Source: an uncultured Erysipelotrichaceae bacterium (GTDB lineage Bacteria; Bacillota_I; Bacilli_A; Erysipelotrichales; Erysipelotrichaceae). Taken from it: a stretch of 63,911 nt of DNA. The first letter of the stretch is position 1. Every line of letters starts with the position of its first letter. The notes under the pieces are model-generated. The model made no database searches. It was not told the DNA's origin and saw only the letters and a program-made list of their open reading frames with translations. Shown here in pieces: positions 1 through 8,112 of the stretch. The position numbers and the translations under genes were made by a program. The stretch spans positions 1 to 63,911 of the forward strand of contig CAMCSA010000006.1 of the NCBI GenBank assembly GCA_945877405.1. The letters run 5' to 3'.

Positions 1-4
1 ACAT

Positions 5-34
5 GTAAGGCATCGGAATAATCCGATGCCTTAC
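5..34. repeat. Perfect 13-bp inverted repeat
   Basis: GTAAGGCATCGGA (5-17) and its exact reverse complement (22-34) flank a 4-nt loop. It has the shape of a terminator stem, but neither strand shows a clear T-run after it. It may end a gene lying left of the window. Confidence 0.5.
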
Positions 35-109
35 AAAGTGTCTAGGGTCTAAATTATTGGAAGTTAAGATTTAAATTGCTCATGAATAAAACAGGGTTAT
101 AAAAATAAT

Positions 110-180
110 GTTACAAAATCAGTAAAATTACAATAAAAAGGTTACAAAACAATAAATTACTGTCAAAATTATGTTACAAT
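110..180 (+). promoter_or_regulatory. Iterated GTTACAA motif in promoter of the first AAA ATPase
   Basis: GTTACAAAA occurs at 110 and 141 and GTTACAAT at 173, so the copies are 31 and 32 bp apart, about three helical turns. A palindrome GTAAAATTAC sits at 122-131. TACAAT at 175-180 can serve as a -10 box just upstream of the ribosome site at 196. This layout suggests an operator array, possibly for self-regulation. Confidence 0.4.
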
Positions 181-209
181 CCGATTACCCAAGACAGGAG
201 AACAATATC

Positions 210-1574
210 ATGTTGAAAAGAAAAGCTTATGACAGACTCATCAGATGGAAAAATCAGGATCATAAAAAAGCTCTATGTATCATAGGTGCCAGACAGATCG
301 GAAAAACGACGGTCGTAAGAGAATTTGCTGAAGAATACTATGAAAACTTCATTGAAATAAACTTTTACGAAGAACCTGAAGCAATGAAGATATTTTCGGG
401 AAATCTGGATGTGGATACAATAATTACGAATTTGACGGCTTATACAAGAAAGCCGATGGAACCTCACAAAACTCTTGTTCTGTTCGATGAAATACAGCAG
501 TATCCGAATATCCGTACAGCTATGAAGTTTCTTGTTGCTGACGGGCGATTTGATTATATTGAATCCGGTTCGCTACTGGGTGTGAATTTCAAGGAAGTAG
601 TATCATTTCCCGTTGGATTTGAAGAAGTGTATAAAATGTATCCAATGGATTTTGAAGAATTTTTGTGGGCAAATGGTGTTCAACAATCAACGATTGATTA
701 TCTGAAAAAGTCATACGATACACTTGTTCCGGTATCACAGGCAGTGCATGATACAATGATGAAACTGTTCAACACATACATTGTTGTTGGAGGAATGCCA
801 GAAGCAGTGCAGATTTATGTTGATACACATGATATTGCCAGAGTCATCTCATTTCAAAACGATATAATCACCCAGTATGGTCACGATGTCTCACAATATG
901 CCGATACGAATAGTGATAAGCAGAAAATCAAAGCCATTTATGATGCCATACCATCTCAGTTAAACGACAAAAATAGACGTTTCTATGTGAATGCACTTGA
1001 TCGATATGCAAAATTGAACAGGTATGAAAACAGCTTTAAATGGTTGTCAGATGCTGGTGTTGCACTTCCGTGCTATAACGTTTCTGCACCGCAACCACCA
1101 TTGAAGTTGAATGAGAGGCATAGTCTGTTCAAGCTGTTTATGGGGGATATAGGGTTATTATGCGCCGCGTGTATGGAGAATATCCAGTTTGATATCCTGA
1201 ATGGAAATCTTGAAATATACATGGGCAGTATATTAGAAAATGCTATGGCACAGGAACTGCATTCAAATGGTTTTGAACTTTTTTACTATGATTCATCAAA
1301 GATTGGTGAAGTTGATTTTGTAATACAGAATGGCGTTGGTATTGAACTTCTGGAAATCAAATCCGGCAAAGATTACAGAAAACATAAAGCTCTTGATAAT
1401 ATTCTTTCTGTATCCGAATGGAGTTTTCGCAAAGCAATGGTTTTCTGCAGAGATAATATCCAATCAGAAGGCAGAATCATATATTTGCCATGGTATATGA
1501 TTATGTTTGTCAAACCTCATGAACAGCCTGAAAGCATGATATATAAGATCGATCTGGATGGATTGAACAACTGA
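210..1574 (+). CDS. ATP-binding protein, AAA ATPase with DUF4143-type C-terminus
   Basis: This is an ATPase of the AAA_14/DUF4143 group, common as stand-alone genes in gut Firmicutes and without a firmly known role. A Walker A motif GARQIGKTT lies near the N-terminus, and a Walker B-like LVLFDEIQQ follows about 60 residues later. The C-terminal part carries a nuclease-like VDFVIQNGVGIELLEIKSG segment (D...E-x-K) of the PD-(D/E)XK kind. An in-frame ATG exists at 171, but it overlaps the probable -10 box. The ATG at 210 has AGGAG at 196-200 with 9-nt spacing and was chosen. No partner gene is adjacent. Confidence 0.8.
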   Translation: MLKRKAYDRLIRWKNQDHKKALCIIGARQIGKTTVVREFAEEYYENFIEINFYEEPEAMKIFSGNLDVDTIITNLTAYTRKPMEPHKTLVLFDEIQQYPNIRTAMKFLVADGRFDYIESGSLLGVNFKEVVSFPVGFEEVYKMYPMDFEEFLWANGVQQSTIDYLKKSYDTLVPVSQAVHDTMMKLFNTYIVVGGMPEAVQIYVDTHDIARVISFQNDIITQYGHDVSQYADTNSDKQKIKAIYDAIPSQLNDKNRRFYVNALDRYAKLNRYENSFKWLSDAGVALPCYNVSAPQPPLKLNERHSLFKLFMGDIGLLCAACMENIQFDILNGNLEIYMGSILENAMAQELHSNGFELFYYDSSKIGEVDFVIQNGVGIELLEIKSGKDYRKHKALDNILSVSEWSFRKAMVFCRDNIQSEGRIIYLPWYMIMFVKPHEQPESMIYKIDLDGLNN

Positions 1575-2099
1575 TTTTCTGTCTTATGATAAAGCGTGCT
1601 TTAAACGATATATGTTTGATGTACGGGATTCCTTCTACAAAAGGTCTGTTCTAATATGCCTGTGATATGTTTATAACGATAAAGCCTCTTCATAGTCGGG
1701 TTATCTTCCTGGTGCCTGGCTGTGGTTATTCCATCCGCAAAAGACCGAGCATATTCTTGAATAAGTCCAGTCGTCCACGAAATAGGGTCTGGCGTAAAGG
1801 CCATTAGCAAAGCAACATTCTAATGCAACGAAACACGCTTGATCGTTGAAGGTTCACCCTGCTGTACTTGTGTGCTCCGGTATTGCCAGAGAGCATTATT
1901 TTCGCCAACAGAGCGGTTTTTTGTTGCAAGGAAAGGACCAGCTGTCAGGTATCAATCCTCGTAGAACAAAGCTCATTCTCAGCAACATGGTGGCTGCTCG
2001 TTTGCTTTTCAGGCAACGGGTATTAAGAAGTACCGCATATATAATTGGCACTGATAAATGAGAACGGTAATACGAAGAAACTTTGTATGCGGGAAAAGG
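1575..2099. other. Gene-free stretch with decayed mobile-element sequence
   Basis: No convincing gene was found here. The stretch contains the left copy of a dispersed repeat (from about 1857) that is shared with 9848 onward. A shorter match GGTGCCTGGCTGT occurs at 1711 and again at 9929. Open frames in it are short and resemble no protein I recognise. It separates two convergent genes and is best read as mobile-element residue. Confidence 0.45.
1857..2003 (+). repeat. Dispersed repeat, copy A (decayed)
   Basis: About 135-145 bp align with 9848-9990 in the same orientation. The core shared words are CTTGTGTGCTCCGG and TTATTTTCGCCA, followed by weaker matches through CAGCTGTCAGG and AGCAAC. 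This copy has lost the 9-bp outer inverted repeat seen in copy B, so it appears the older or more damaged of the two. Confidence 0.55.
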
Positions 2100-3269
2100 T
2101 TACTTTTCAAATGTGCCCTTTACGATCACTTCTCCATGTTCAATCATGGTTTTTCCTTTACAGATCACAGTATCAATGGAGAGATCTTCATTGAGAATTA
2201 CCAGATCAGCATCATATCCTTCTTTGACTCTGCCTTTGCCATTGAGTTTCAGTAATTCTGCAGGATTGGACGTGACTGGTTTCAATGCTGTGGACAATGG
2301 GATATGCTCGTTGATGACACTGTTTCTGACTTCGTTGAAAAGACTGGTGACTTTTCCAACACCTAAACCGACAAAGATACCATCTTTGAATAATGGCAGA
2401 GATCCCTGTCCATCTGATGAGAATGTGATGTGAGTTTCGTCAACGCCATGATCCAATGCAATCTTCAATGCACAGGAGGCAGAAATATCTGTGCTGTCAG
2501 GAACAGTTGGATCCATGGATGTCGTAAAGTCAATATATCCACGATATGTATTAACATAATCAATGCCATCCTGGAGTAACTGTCTGTTTCTGTTGATGTG
2601 GGTTGGACACATGTTTTCTGGTCTGACTTCACTATGATCCAATACATGACGTAATGGATTCAGCATATCCTTGCCATCACCGACATGGATATTGACTGTT
2701 CCGGCTTTGGCAGAAAGGATTCCACCAACTCTTGTATCCGATACGATACGCATCAGCTCTTCGGGTGTTGGAGAAGAGGATCTGTGATCCGAAATGGCAA
2801 TTTCACCAGTACCGATCACAGAATCAATCAGAATGATGTCATCCATGATACTGCCTGTTAGTGTGCGTACAGGCACCTGATAGGAACCTGTGTAAATGAA
2901 TGTGGAAACACCTTCACCCTGTAATCCTTTTGCTTTGGCAATCAGGTTGGACATGGTACGGGTTGTACCATCCGTACCAAGCAAGCCACATACAGTAGTG
3001 ACACCACCTGTGGTAATATCTGTAAGTGTGATTTCAGGTGTTCTTGTTTTAGGGCCACCTTCCCCACCTCCACCAAGAATATGAACGTGTGAATCAATCA
3101 TGCCAGGAATCAGGGTTTTTCCTGTACCATCAATGACTTTCATGTCATAGCAGTCTGTTACAGGCAGGCTGTCTTTGATTTTATGGATTGTGCTTCCTGC
3201 GATCAGTACATCCTGAATGCCCTGATCCTGTGGGTCATAAACATGTATGTTTTGTATCAGTAATAACAT
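2100..3269 (-). CDS. iadA: Isoaspartyl dipeptidase (beta-aspartyl-peptidase)
   Basis: A metal-dependent amidohydrolase that cleaves beta-aspartyl (isoAsp) dipeptides, a clean-up step in the breakdown of damaged proteins. At 389 residues it has the length of E. coli IadA. HVH at 61-63 lies within a glycine-rich HVHILGGGGEGG, and the other expected metal ligands are visible: H195 (NIHVGDG), H224 (PTHINRN) and D286 (SSDGQG). By alignment from memory, the carbamylated lysine of E. coli falls in GTGEIAISDHRS, where a Glu (about 156) is present instead. The start has GAGG upstream. It lies downstream of the HD-GYP gene with a 60-bp gap holding a perfect hairpin. Confidence 0.9.
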   Translation of the reverse strand: MLLLIQNIHVYDPQDQGIQDVLIAGSTIHKIKDSLPVTDCYDMKVIDGTGKTLIPGMIDSHVHILGGGGEGGPKTRTPEITLTDITTGGVTTVCGLLGTDGTTRTMSNLIAKAKGLQGEGVSTFIYTGSYQVPVRTLTGSIMDDIILIDSVIGTGEIAISDHRSSSPTPEELMRIVSDTRVGGILSAKAGTVNIHVGDGKDMLNPLRHVLDHSEVRPENMCPTHINRNRQLLQDGIDYVNTYRGYIDFTTSMDPTVPDSTDISASCALKIALDHGVDETHITFSSDGQGSLPLFKDGIFVGLGVGKVTSLFNEVRNSVINEHIPLSTALKPVTSNPAELLKLNGKGRVKEGYDADLVILNEDLSIDTVICKGKTMIEHGEVIVKGTFEK

Positions 3270-3290
3270 TTTTCTACCTCGTATTCATGC

Positions 3291-3320
3291 ATCCACGTAT
3301 ACAATGCAGTATACGTGGAT
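3291..3320. repeat. Perfect 12-bp hairpin between HD-GYP gene and iadA
   Basis: ATCCACGTATAC (3291-3302) pairs with GTATACGTGGAT (3309-3320) across a 6-nt loop. The T-rich tract is on the plus-strand side, so on the minus transcript the hairpin lies between two genes without a following U-run. It could stabilise or process the mRNA, or stop antisense transcription. Confidence 0.5.
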
Positions 3321-3329
3321 CTTTTCTTT

Positions 3330-4418
3330 TTATTTGTCGGCTTCTTCCATTTCAATCTGTGCCTTCAGCAGGCAATCTAGTAACTTCGGGTTGAATACAC
3401 CGGATTCACCTGCGCAGATCATATCGATCGCCTGAGTGGATGTATATGCCTGCTTATAGACTCTTTGATGTACCAGTGCATCATAGACATCGGCTAAAGC
3501 AACAATCTGTGCATGGATTGGAATCTCATCCCCATATAGAGATAATGGATATCCTTTTCCATCATACCGTTCATGGTGGAACATGCATATATCCGCAGCG
3601 ATATTTCTGAAGTCATCATCAAATGTATCTGCGGATCGTCTGATGATATCAGCACCAAGAATAGTATGCTCCTGCATAAGTCTGTATTCCGCATCGGTCA
3701 GTTTACCTGTTTTCAGCAGTATTGAATCAGGTATGGCGATCTTGCCGATATCGTGAATCGGGCTTGCTGTTACGATATGTTCAACAGTCTGATCATCTAG
3801 GCTGTATTCCGGGTAATAACGTTGTACATAACGGCACAGAATTCTTGTATATTCTCTGACTCTTGCGATATGTTCTCCACTTTCCGCATCACGTGATTCA
3901 ACAACGGTTCCAAGCAGACTGACAATATTCTCTTTGGAATGGCGAAGTCTTTCGGCATATTCGGCTAACTGTCTGTTCTGATCAATCAATGCCTTCGTCT
4001 GCTCATCAATCTTCTGCTGTAATGTACGCTGGTAGTCAATCAGCTGAACGATATTTGTAACCCGTTTGACAATCAGAGTACTGTCGTATGGTTTGTGTAT
4101 AAAATCAGCAACACCCAAATCAAAACACATCTGTTCTGCTTCTTTGTCGGTTTCGGTACTGATCATGATATATGCAGTGTTTTTATACCATGGTTCCTTA
4201 CGGATCTGCTGCAATAACCAGATACCATCATACTCAGGCATGACCAGATCAAGCAGAACAGCATGGATTTCATGATGTCTATCCTGTAAAATACGTAATG
4301 CCTGTTTTCCGTTTGTAGCAGTTTCAATGTCATATTCATCAGAAAGTATTTCTTCAAGCAGTTGACGGTTGATAGCAACATCGTCAACAATCAGTACTTT
4401 ATGTCTGTTCATATGCAC
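3330..4418 (-). CDS. Response regulator with HD-GYP output domain
   Basis: An RpfG-type protein predicted to hydrolyse cyclic di-GMP under control of a sensor kinase. The N-terminal receiver domain (about 1-125) has the acidic pair D12-D13, phospho-acceptor D57 in LLDLVMPEYDG and K109. A coiled linker (about 128-165) leads to the HD-GYP domain with H222-D223 and HHERYDGKGYP from 281. No cognate kinase or diguanylate cyclase lies in the window. The start is uncertain: GTG at 4418 or ATG at 4412, both with only a weak GGAA-type ribosome site. It is probably co-transcribed with iadA. Confidence 0.87.
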   Translation of the reverse strand: MHMNRHKVLIVDDVAINRQLLEEILSDEYDIETATNGKQALRILQDRHHEIHAVLLDLVMPEYDGIWLLQQIRKEPWYKNTAYIMISTETDKEAEQMCFDLGVADFIHKPYDSTLIVKRVTNIVQLIDYQRTLQQKIDEQTKALIDQNRQLAEYAERLRHSKENIVSLLGTVVESRDAESGEHIARVREYTRILCRYVQRYYPEYSLDDQTVEHIVTASPIHDIGKIAIPDSILLKTGKLTDAEYRLMQEHTILGADIIRRSADTFDDDFRNIAADICMFHHERYDGKGYPLSLYGDEIPIHAQIVALADVYDALVHQRVYKQAYTSTQAIDMICAGESGVFNPKLLDCLLKAQIEMEEADK

Positions 4419-4738
4419 ACATTATAATTCCAATGTACATGTACCATCAATGAAATTGAAGTCGATTTTATGTGTTTTCATGTACAGGCAAAATGGCTTG
4501 GTCATTGTGCGAGGATGATCAGGTAGGAAGGAGTAGTTTCATACTCCTGCACAACGATGGAACTGTTACAGGAAAACACGTTTACCCGGACGTAATACTG
4601 CTTTTTGGATAAAGAAATGAATAAAATATTATCAATTAAATAATTGAAGTGCTAATTCAATAAATGGCATAAATAAGCCATATTATTGCGTTATAAATGT
4701 CACCGTTGATTGACATAATTGAAAAAATGTCAAATATA
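4419..4738. other. Intergenic region upstream of the Hsp20 operon
   Basis: The stretch between divergent genes holds a short hairpin GGAGTA/TACTCC (about 4526-4543). It also has a lone CIRCE-like half site AAGTGCTAA at 4647-4655, set inside ATTGAA...TTCAAT. No coding region was recognised. Confidence 0.4.
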
Positions 4739-4765
4739 TTAGCACTTAAATGTTGACAGTGCTAA
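4739..4765 (+). promoter_or_regulatory. CIRCE operator (HrcA binding site)
   Basis: TTAGCACTT, 9 nt, then CAGTGCTAA. The CIRCE consensus is TTAGCACTC-N9-GAGTGCTAA, so each arm differs at a single base. It overlaps the -35 box of the Hsp20 promoter, which implies repression by HrcA until heat shock. Confidence 0.85.
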
Positions 4766-4780
4766 ATTGCTGAGTATGAT
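4753..4780 (+). promoter_or_regulatory. Sigma-A promoter of the Hsp20 operon
   Basis: TTGACA (4753-4758), 16-bp spacer, TATGAT (4775-4780). The -35 box sits inside the CIRCE element. Confidence 0.8.
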
Positions 4781-4822
4781 AATAAGTGTAAGGCGAGGAA
4801 CCTTAGAAAGAAGGTATAAAAT

Positions 4823-5242
4823 ATGAGATACTTAGACAACAGAAATCACGATTTATTCAGCGACATGTTTGATGACATGTTCAGAGGTCCGGTTACAAAC
4901 GGCAGTCAGCTGATGAAAACGGATATCCGCGAAAAGGATGGAAAGTACATCCTTGAAATGGAAATCCCTGGCTATAAGAAGGAAGATGTAAAGATTTCCC
5001 TGTATAACGGCACATTGACAGTGTCCGCAAGCCACACAACAACAGATGAAGAAAAGAGTGCTTCCGGAAAGCTGCTCAGACAGGAAAGATTCTCCGGATC
5101 CTGCTCCAGAACATTCTATGTATCTGATGCGATTGAAGATACAGATATCAGAGCTTCCTTCAAGGATGGTATTCTGACAATCGAACTCCCAACAGAAAAG
5201 AAGAAGGAAGAAGAAACAAAGAAGTTCATCGACATTCTCTGA
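4823..5242 (+). CDS. Hsp20/alpha-crystallin small heat-shock protein (first of two)
   Basis: An ATP-independent holdase chaperone of 139 residues. The alpha-crystallin domain runs from about residue 30 (DIREKDGKYILEMEIPGY) to the end and contains the conserved FKDGILTIELP beta-strand motif. The N-terminal arm is short and Asp/Phe-rich (DLFSDMFDDMFRG). An AAGAAGG-type ribosome site precedes ATG 4823. It is the first gene of a two-gene heat-shock operon under CIRCE. Confidence 0.92.
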   Translation: MRYLDNRNHDLFSDMFDDMFRGPVTNGSQLMKTDIREKDGKYILEMEIPGYKKEDVKISLYNGTLTVSASHTTTDEEKSASGKLLRQERFSGSCSRTFYVSDAIEDTDIRASFKDGILTIELPTEKKKEEETKKFIDIL

Positions 5243-5296
5243 CTTTAACAAAAGAGTGCCTGATACAAGTCAATTTGTGAAAAGGAGATGATTGAT

Positions 5297-5710
5297 ATGA
5301 CAAAATATCCATTATTAAATGATTTTGACTTATTCGACGACGTATTCGGTGTACCGATGTTCAGCAACGACAGAATCATGCGCACAGATGTGGAAGAATC
5401 CGAGGATCACTATACACTGAAGATGGATCTGCCAGGCTATCAGAAAGAAGATGTATCGATTTCTCTGAACAGGGGAAATCTGACAATCAGCGCGAAACGC
5501 AACACCTCAAAGGATGAAAAGGACGAGCAGGGTAATATCCTCCGTCAGGAAAGATTTACCGGTAACTGTTCAAGAACATTCAGCATCGGCAAAGATGTGA
5601 AAGATACTGATATTCATGCGTCCTTCAAGGATGGCATTCTGACAATTACTGTTCCAAAGCAACAGCAGAAGAAAGAATTGCCAGAGCACAACTACATTAC
5701 AATCGAATGA
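5297..5710 (+). CDS. Hsp20/alpha-crystallin small heat-shock protein (second of two)
   Basis: A paralogue of the upstream gene, with 137 residues and the same architecture (TDVEESEDHYTLKMDLPGY ... FKDGILTITVP). An ATG at 5288 is abutted by AAAGGAG with no spacing, so the ATG at 5297, 9 nt from the same ribosome site, is the likely start. The 54-bp gap after the first gene has no terminator, so the two are one operon. Two different subunits could form mixed oligomers, as is known for some Hsp20 pairs. Confidence 0.92.
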   Translation: MTKYPLLNDFDLFDDVFGVPMFSNDRIMRTDVEESEDHYTLKMDLPGYQKEDVSISLNRGNLTISAKRNTSKDEKDEQGNILRQERFTGNCSRTFSIGKDVKDTDIHASFKDGILTITVPKQQQKKELPEHNYITIE

Positions 5711-5729
5711 CTTTTTTCCCTCTATAACG

Positions 5730-5760
5730 GACATGGTTTCCCCGACCATGTCTTTTATTA
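5730..5760 (+). terminator. Terminator of the Hsp20 operon
   Basis: Stem GACATGGT / ACCATGTC (5730-5737, 5745-5752), 7-nt loop, then TTTTATT. Confidence 0.8.
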
Positions 5761-5773
5761 TTCAAGAAAAGTT

Positions 5774-5813
5774 CGCAAGGATTCTCCCTTACTTGTATGG
5801 GAGAGGAATTGCG
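5774..5813 (-). terminator. Hairpin downstream of the split IscB, possible minus-strand terminator
   Basis: The outer stem CGCAA / TTGCG encloses TCTCCC / GGGAGA. On the minus strand it is followed by AACTTTTCTT. It could terminate the minus-strand genes or be the edge of the mobile element. Confidence 0.45.
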
Positions 5814-5836
5814 TATTGTCTGTTATAATAATCATC

Positions 5837-6121
5837 TCATTTCGAATAACAGATCCAGTTGTTGTTATGGCTTATCCTTACAACTCTGGATAATGGTATA
5901 TGTGTGTCTTTACTGGCTTCTTTGATCAGATAATGCTCATCAGATGTCTTTATAAAAGCCATTGTATTCCCAGAGAATCCGGTAATCCACCCAATCTGCC
6001 CTGCGTATTTTACTTTGTCGTACAGACAGAATGTTCCGCTTTTGTTTGTGACTGACTTCGTGTTTTTGCTGTTGCGTGCAGAATCTCTGTTTGGTTTGCT
6101 TTTGCCTTTGCGTGGATTCAT
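5837..6121 (-). CDS. C-terminal part of split IscB (target-recognition region)
   Basis: A basic 94-residue protein that continues the IscB reading after a frame change. It starts with a KGKSKPNRDSAR-like basic linker, then CLYDKVKYAGQIGWITGF, which matches the FDKV.Y.G...FI.G pattern typical of IscB C-termini. Its ATG overlaps the stop of the HNH/RuvC part (ATGA, 6118-6121). It is either a decayed frameshifted gene or a separately translated subunit; decay is more likely because the N-terminal part is also missing. Confidence 0.6.
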   Translation of the reverse strand: MNPRKGKSKPNRDSARNSKNTKSVTNKSGTFCLYDKVKYAGQIGWITGFSGNTMAFIKTSDEHYLIKEASKDTHIPLSRVVRISHNNNWICYSK

Positions 6122-6882
6122 CTCATGAAGTGACGCTTTTTCTTGCGTACCTGTTTGTATACCGTTGTATAAGGAACGTCAACTACTTCATGTGACCCTG
6201 TTTTCTGTATATGGTCATGCATTGCAATAGCTACCGCATCATTTGCGTGAGTCTTCGGTAATCCAAGCCATTTTCTATCCGCATTTGTGATATTCCCGTA
6301 TGTGTAGCTGGCATTCGGGAATGTATTCCAGATACGTCGTCTGAGAATATTCATGAATGTCATATCTCTCATACCACGGATGTTATTCTTATTGGCTTCC
6401 ATGATCTTATCGAGCTTCCCGCCTTTGTCATGTTCTTCTGCTGAGTGACAGCACTCACATACAGGAATGTATGAATCCGGATTATCTGTAGCACCGTTGC
6501 TTACATAATCTCTGTGGTGCATTCTCATTTTGACAACAGTACCGTCTTTCCGTTTACTTCCAAATACCTTCTTGCAAATAGCGCACTTGTAGTCGTATTT
6601 TGCAAGAATATAGGCTTTGATATTTTCGTATTCATACATTCTGCCAAGCTGATACTGAATGTCTTTGATCTCCGGATTCCGGATCTTCTGCATATCGAAA
6701 CGTGCAATCTCGATATTGGTTCTGGTACGCAACGGAAGTGCATCCTGATATCTTCCGATAATCTGGTTATGATGATCAACTTTTTGTCTAATGCTTGGCG
6801 GCAACCATCCCGGATCTCTATTTGTGCCGAATTCGTTTTTGATGTTATGCCAATGTGTCTTATGACCATGGCGTGTAGTCAT
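6118..6882 (-). CDS. Truncated IscB-like nuclease: bridge helix, RuvC-II, HNH, RuvC-III
   Basis: IscB proteins are OMEGA RNA-guided nucleases of IS200/IS605-like transposons and ancestors of Cas9. These 254 residues begin in the bridge-helix region (GWLPPS...), then RuvC-II (NIEIARFDMQKI, catalytic Glu), an HNH domain with CAIC...MHHRDY...CECCH, and RuvC-III (THANDAVAIA, catalytic Asp). The PLMP domain and RuvC-I with its first Asp are absent, so RuvC cutting should be lost while HNH looks intact. The ATG at 6882 overlaps the stop of the upstream IS66 tnpA fragment and has AAGGAAG just ahead. The C-terminus continues in the next overlapping frame. Confidence 0.75.
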   Translation of the reverse strand: MTTRHGHKTHWHNIKNEFGTNRDPGWLPPSIRQKVDHHNQIIGRYQDALPLRTRTNIEIARFDMQKIRNPEIKDIQYQLGRMYEYENIKAYILAKYDYKCAICKKVFGSKRKDGTVVKMRMHHRDYVSNGATDNPDSYIPVCECCHSAEEHDKGGKLDKIMEANKNNIRGMRDMTFMNILRRRIWNTFPNASYTYGNITNADRKWLGLPKTHANDAVAIAMHDHIQKTGSHEVVDVPYTTVYKQVRKKKRHFMR

Positions 6883-7196
6883 TTCTTCCTTATAAACGTG
6901 CTTTGTGTACAGATATCACGCTTTCTGATTACAACTGGTACCTGATTGGTACAGATATCAGTTTCAGCGATAACCGACGGTTTCAATTCAATGAAATCGT
7001 TGTGTTCTTCCTGTTGTTGTGAACATACAAGTGATAAAGCGGCATCATCTCTAAGAATCTTTTGCCAACGATAGAACGATTTTGAGTTAACGTTGTGGAT
7101 TCTCATCCACTCTTCTTTCCCTATACCACTCTGATTACATTCGGTAACGATATTCTTCCAGTAATCATAACGCATGGCATGTGTAACACGGTCCAT
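6879..7196 (-). CDS. IS66-family TnpA-like protein, 3'-truncated
   Basis: The first, helix-turn-helix open reading frame of IS66-type elements: YWKNIVTECNQSGIGKEEWMRIHNV...FYRWQKILR is characteristic. The usual ending after an IRKGDI-like strand is replaced by a short unrelated tail, so the gene is cut at its 3' end where IscB sequence begins. The ATG at 7196 has GGAGGT upstream; a longer in-frame start at 7229 lacks one. IS66 tnpB and tnpC are not present. The stop codon overlaps the start of the IscB fragment (ATGA). Confidence 0.7.
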   Translation of the reverse strand: MDRVTHAMRYDYWKNIVTECNQSGIGKEEWMRIHNVNSKSFYRWQKILRDDAALSLVCSQQQEEHNDFIELKPSVIAETDICTNQVPVVIRKRDICTQSTFIRKK

Positions 7197-7251
7197 AGCC
7201 ACACCTCCAATTAAGACTCGAGAAAACATAAGGTTTTCCGGAGTAATGTCT

Positions 7252-7274
7252 AATACCAGGTAAACACTGGTATT
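7252..7274. repeat. 8-bp inverted repeat upstream of tnpA fragment
   Basis: AATACCAG / CTGGTATT with a 7-nt spacer, in the short gap between the tnpA fragment and the parA pseudogene. It could be an element end or an operator. Confidence 0.35.
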
Positions 7275-7295
7275 GAATCCATGAATCCATCATGA

Positions 7296-8014
7296 CAGAT
7301 TACCCTGGATTATTACAGGTACGGATTATGTATCGTTTACAAAAGTGTAGTTGGCAAGACTACTACAACAGAGGATGTTGCAATCGGTTTAGCAAGAAAC
7401 GGTAATGAAGTATTGATTGTTGACTTTGACCTTCAGGGTGATCTTACTGCATGCCTTGGATGGAAGAACAATGATGCATTAGAGAATACTGTTTCAACTA
7501 TGCTCGATGATTACATCAATGACAAGGACATCAGGTATGCCTCTTTGATTCTGAAACATGATGAAGATGCCGATGCAATTCCTGCAAACATTGAACTGAC
7601 AGACTTTGAAATGCGTCTTGTATCGGTCATAAACAGGGAGCAGGTTCTGAGCAGCTGCCTTGAGCCATTAAGGAATCGTTATGACTACATTCTTATCGGC
7701 TGTCCCTCTTCTCTTTGAATGCTTACAGTCAATGCACTATCTGCTACCGACCAAGTGCTTTGCTGGTACAGGCACAATATCTTCCGGCTAAAGGTATGAC
7801 TAAGTTGCTTCAAACAATAAACAAGATGTAGCGCAAGATTAATAGAAATCTAGTCTTTGCCGGTATTGCCCATTGCCTTGGGAGTTTCAAAGACAAATCT
7901 GGCTAAAAGTAAGCTAGAGACGAAGAGAGTAGTTTCAGTATATTAGCAAAGAAAATGAATACGTAAAATCAGTTGTTGCATATTTTCCTACAACTATTTC
8001 AGATGGAAAATTAT
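7296..8014 (+). pseudogene. ParA/Soj-type ATPase pseudogene
   Basis: The 5' end lacks a start codon but reads into a degenerate Walker A, KSVVGKTTTT (normally KGGVGKTTT), then VLIVDFDLQGDLTACLGW. The frame stops at 7716-7718 after YDYILIGCPSSL. The family sequence resumes in other frames as LTVNALSATDQV, LVQAQYLPAKGMTKLLQTIN and EYVKSVVAYFPTTISDGK. At least three frameshifts or stops make it non-functional. It is probably a plasmid or mobile-element partition gene, as there is no ParB or origin nearby. Confidence 0.75.
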
Positions 8015-8080
8015 AGTAGACGGTATTTTTTTCTTACAACGCTAAAATGAAGCCAATCTTAGTGTTTCTCATTTATCGTA

Positions 8081-8109
8081 TTGTAATACCCAAAGATTTG
8101 ATTTACAAT
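8081..8109 (+). promoter_or_regulatory. Promoter of the AlbA_2 gene
   Basis: TTGTAA (8081-8086), 17-bp spacer, TACAAT (8104-8109). Transcription would begin at the first unit of the 11-bp repeat array. Confidence 0.55.
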
Positions 8110-8112
8110 CAA

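Noticed and set aside
5-34. Confident rho-independent terminator at the left edge
   Set aside because: The stem is perfect, but no T-run follows on either strand.
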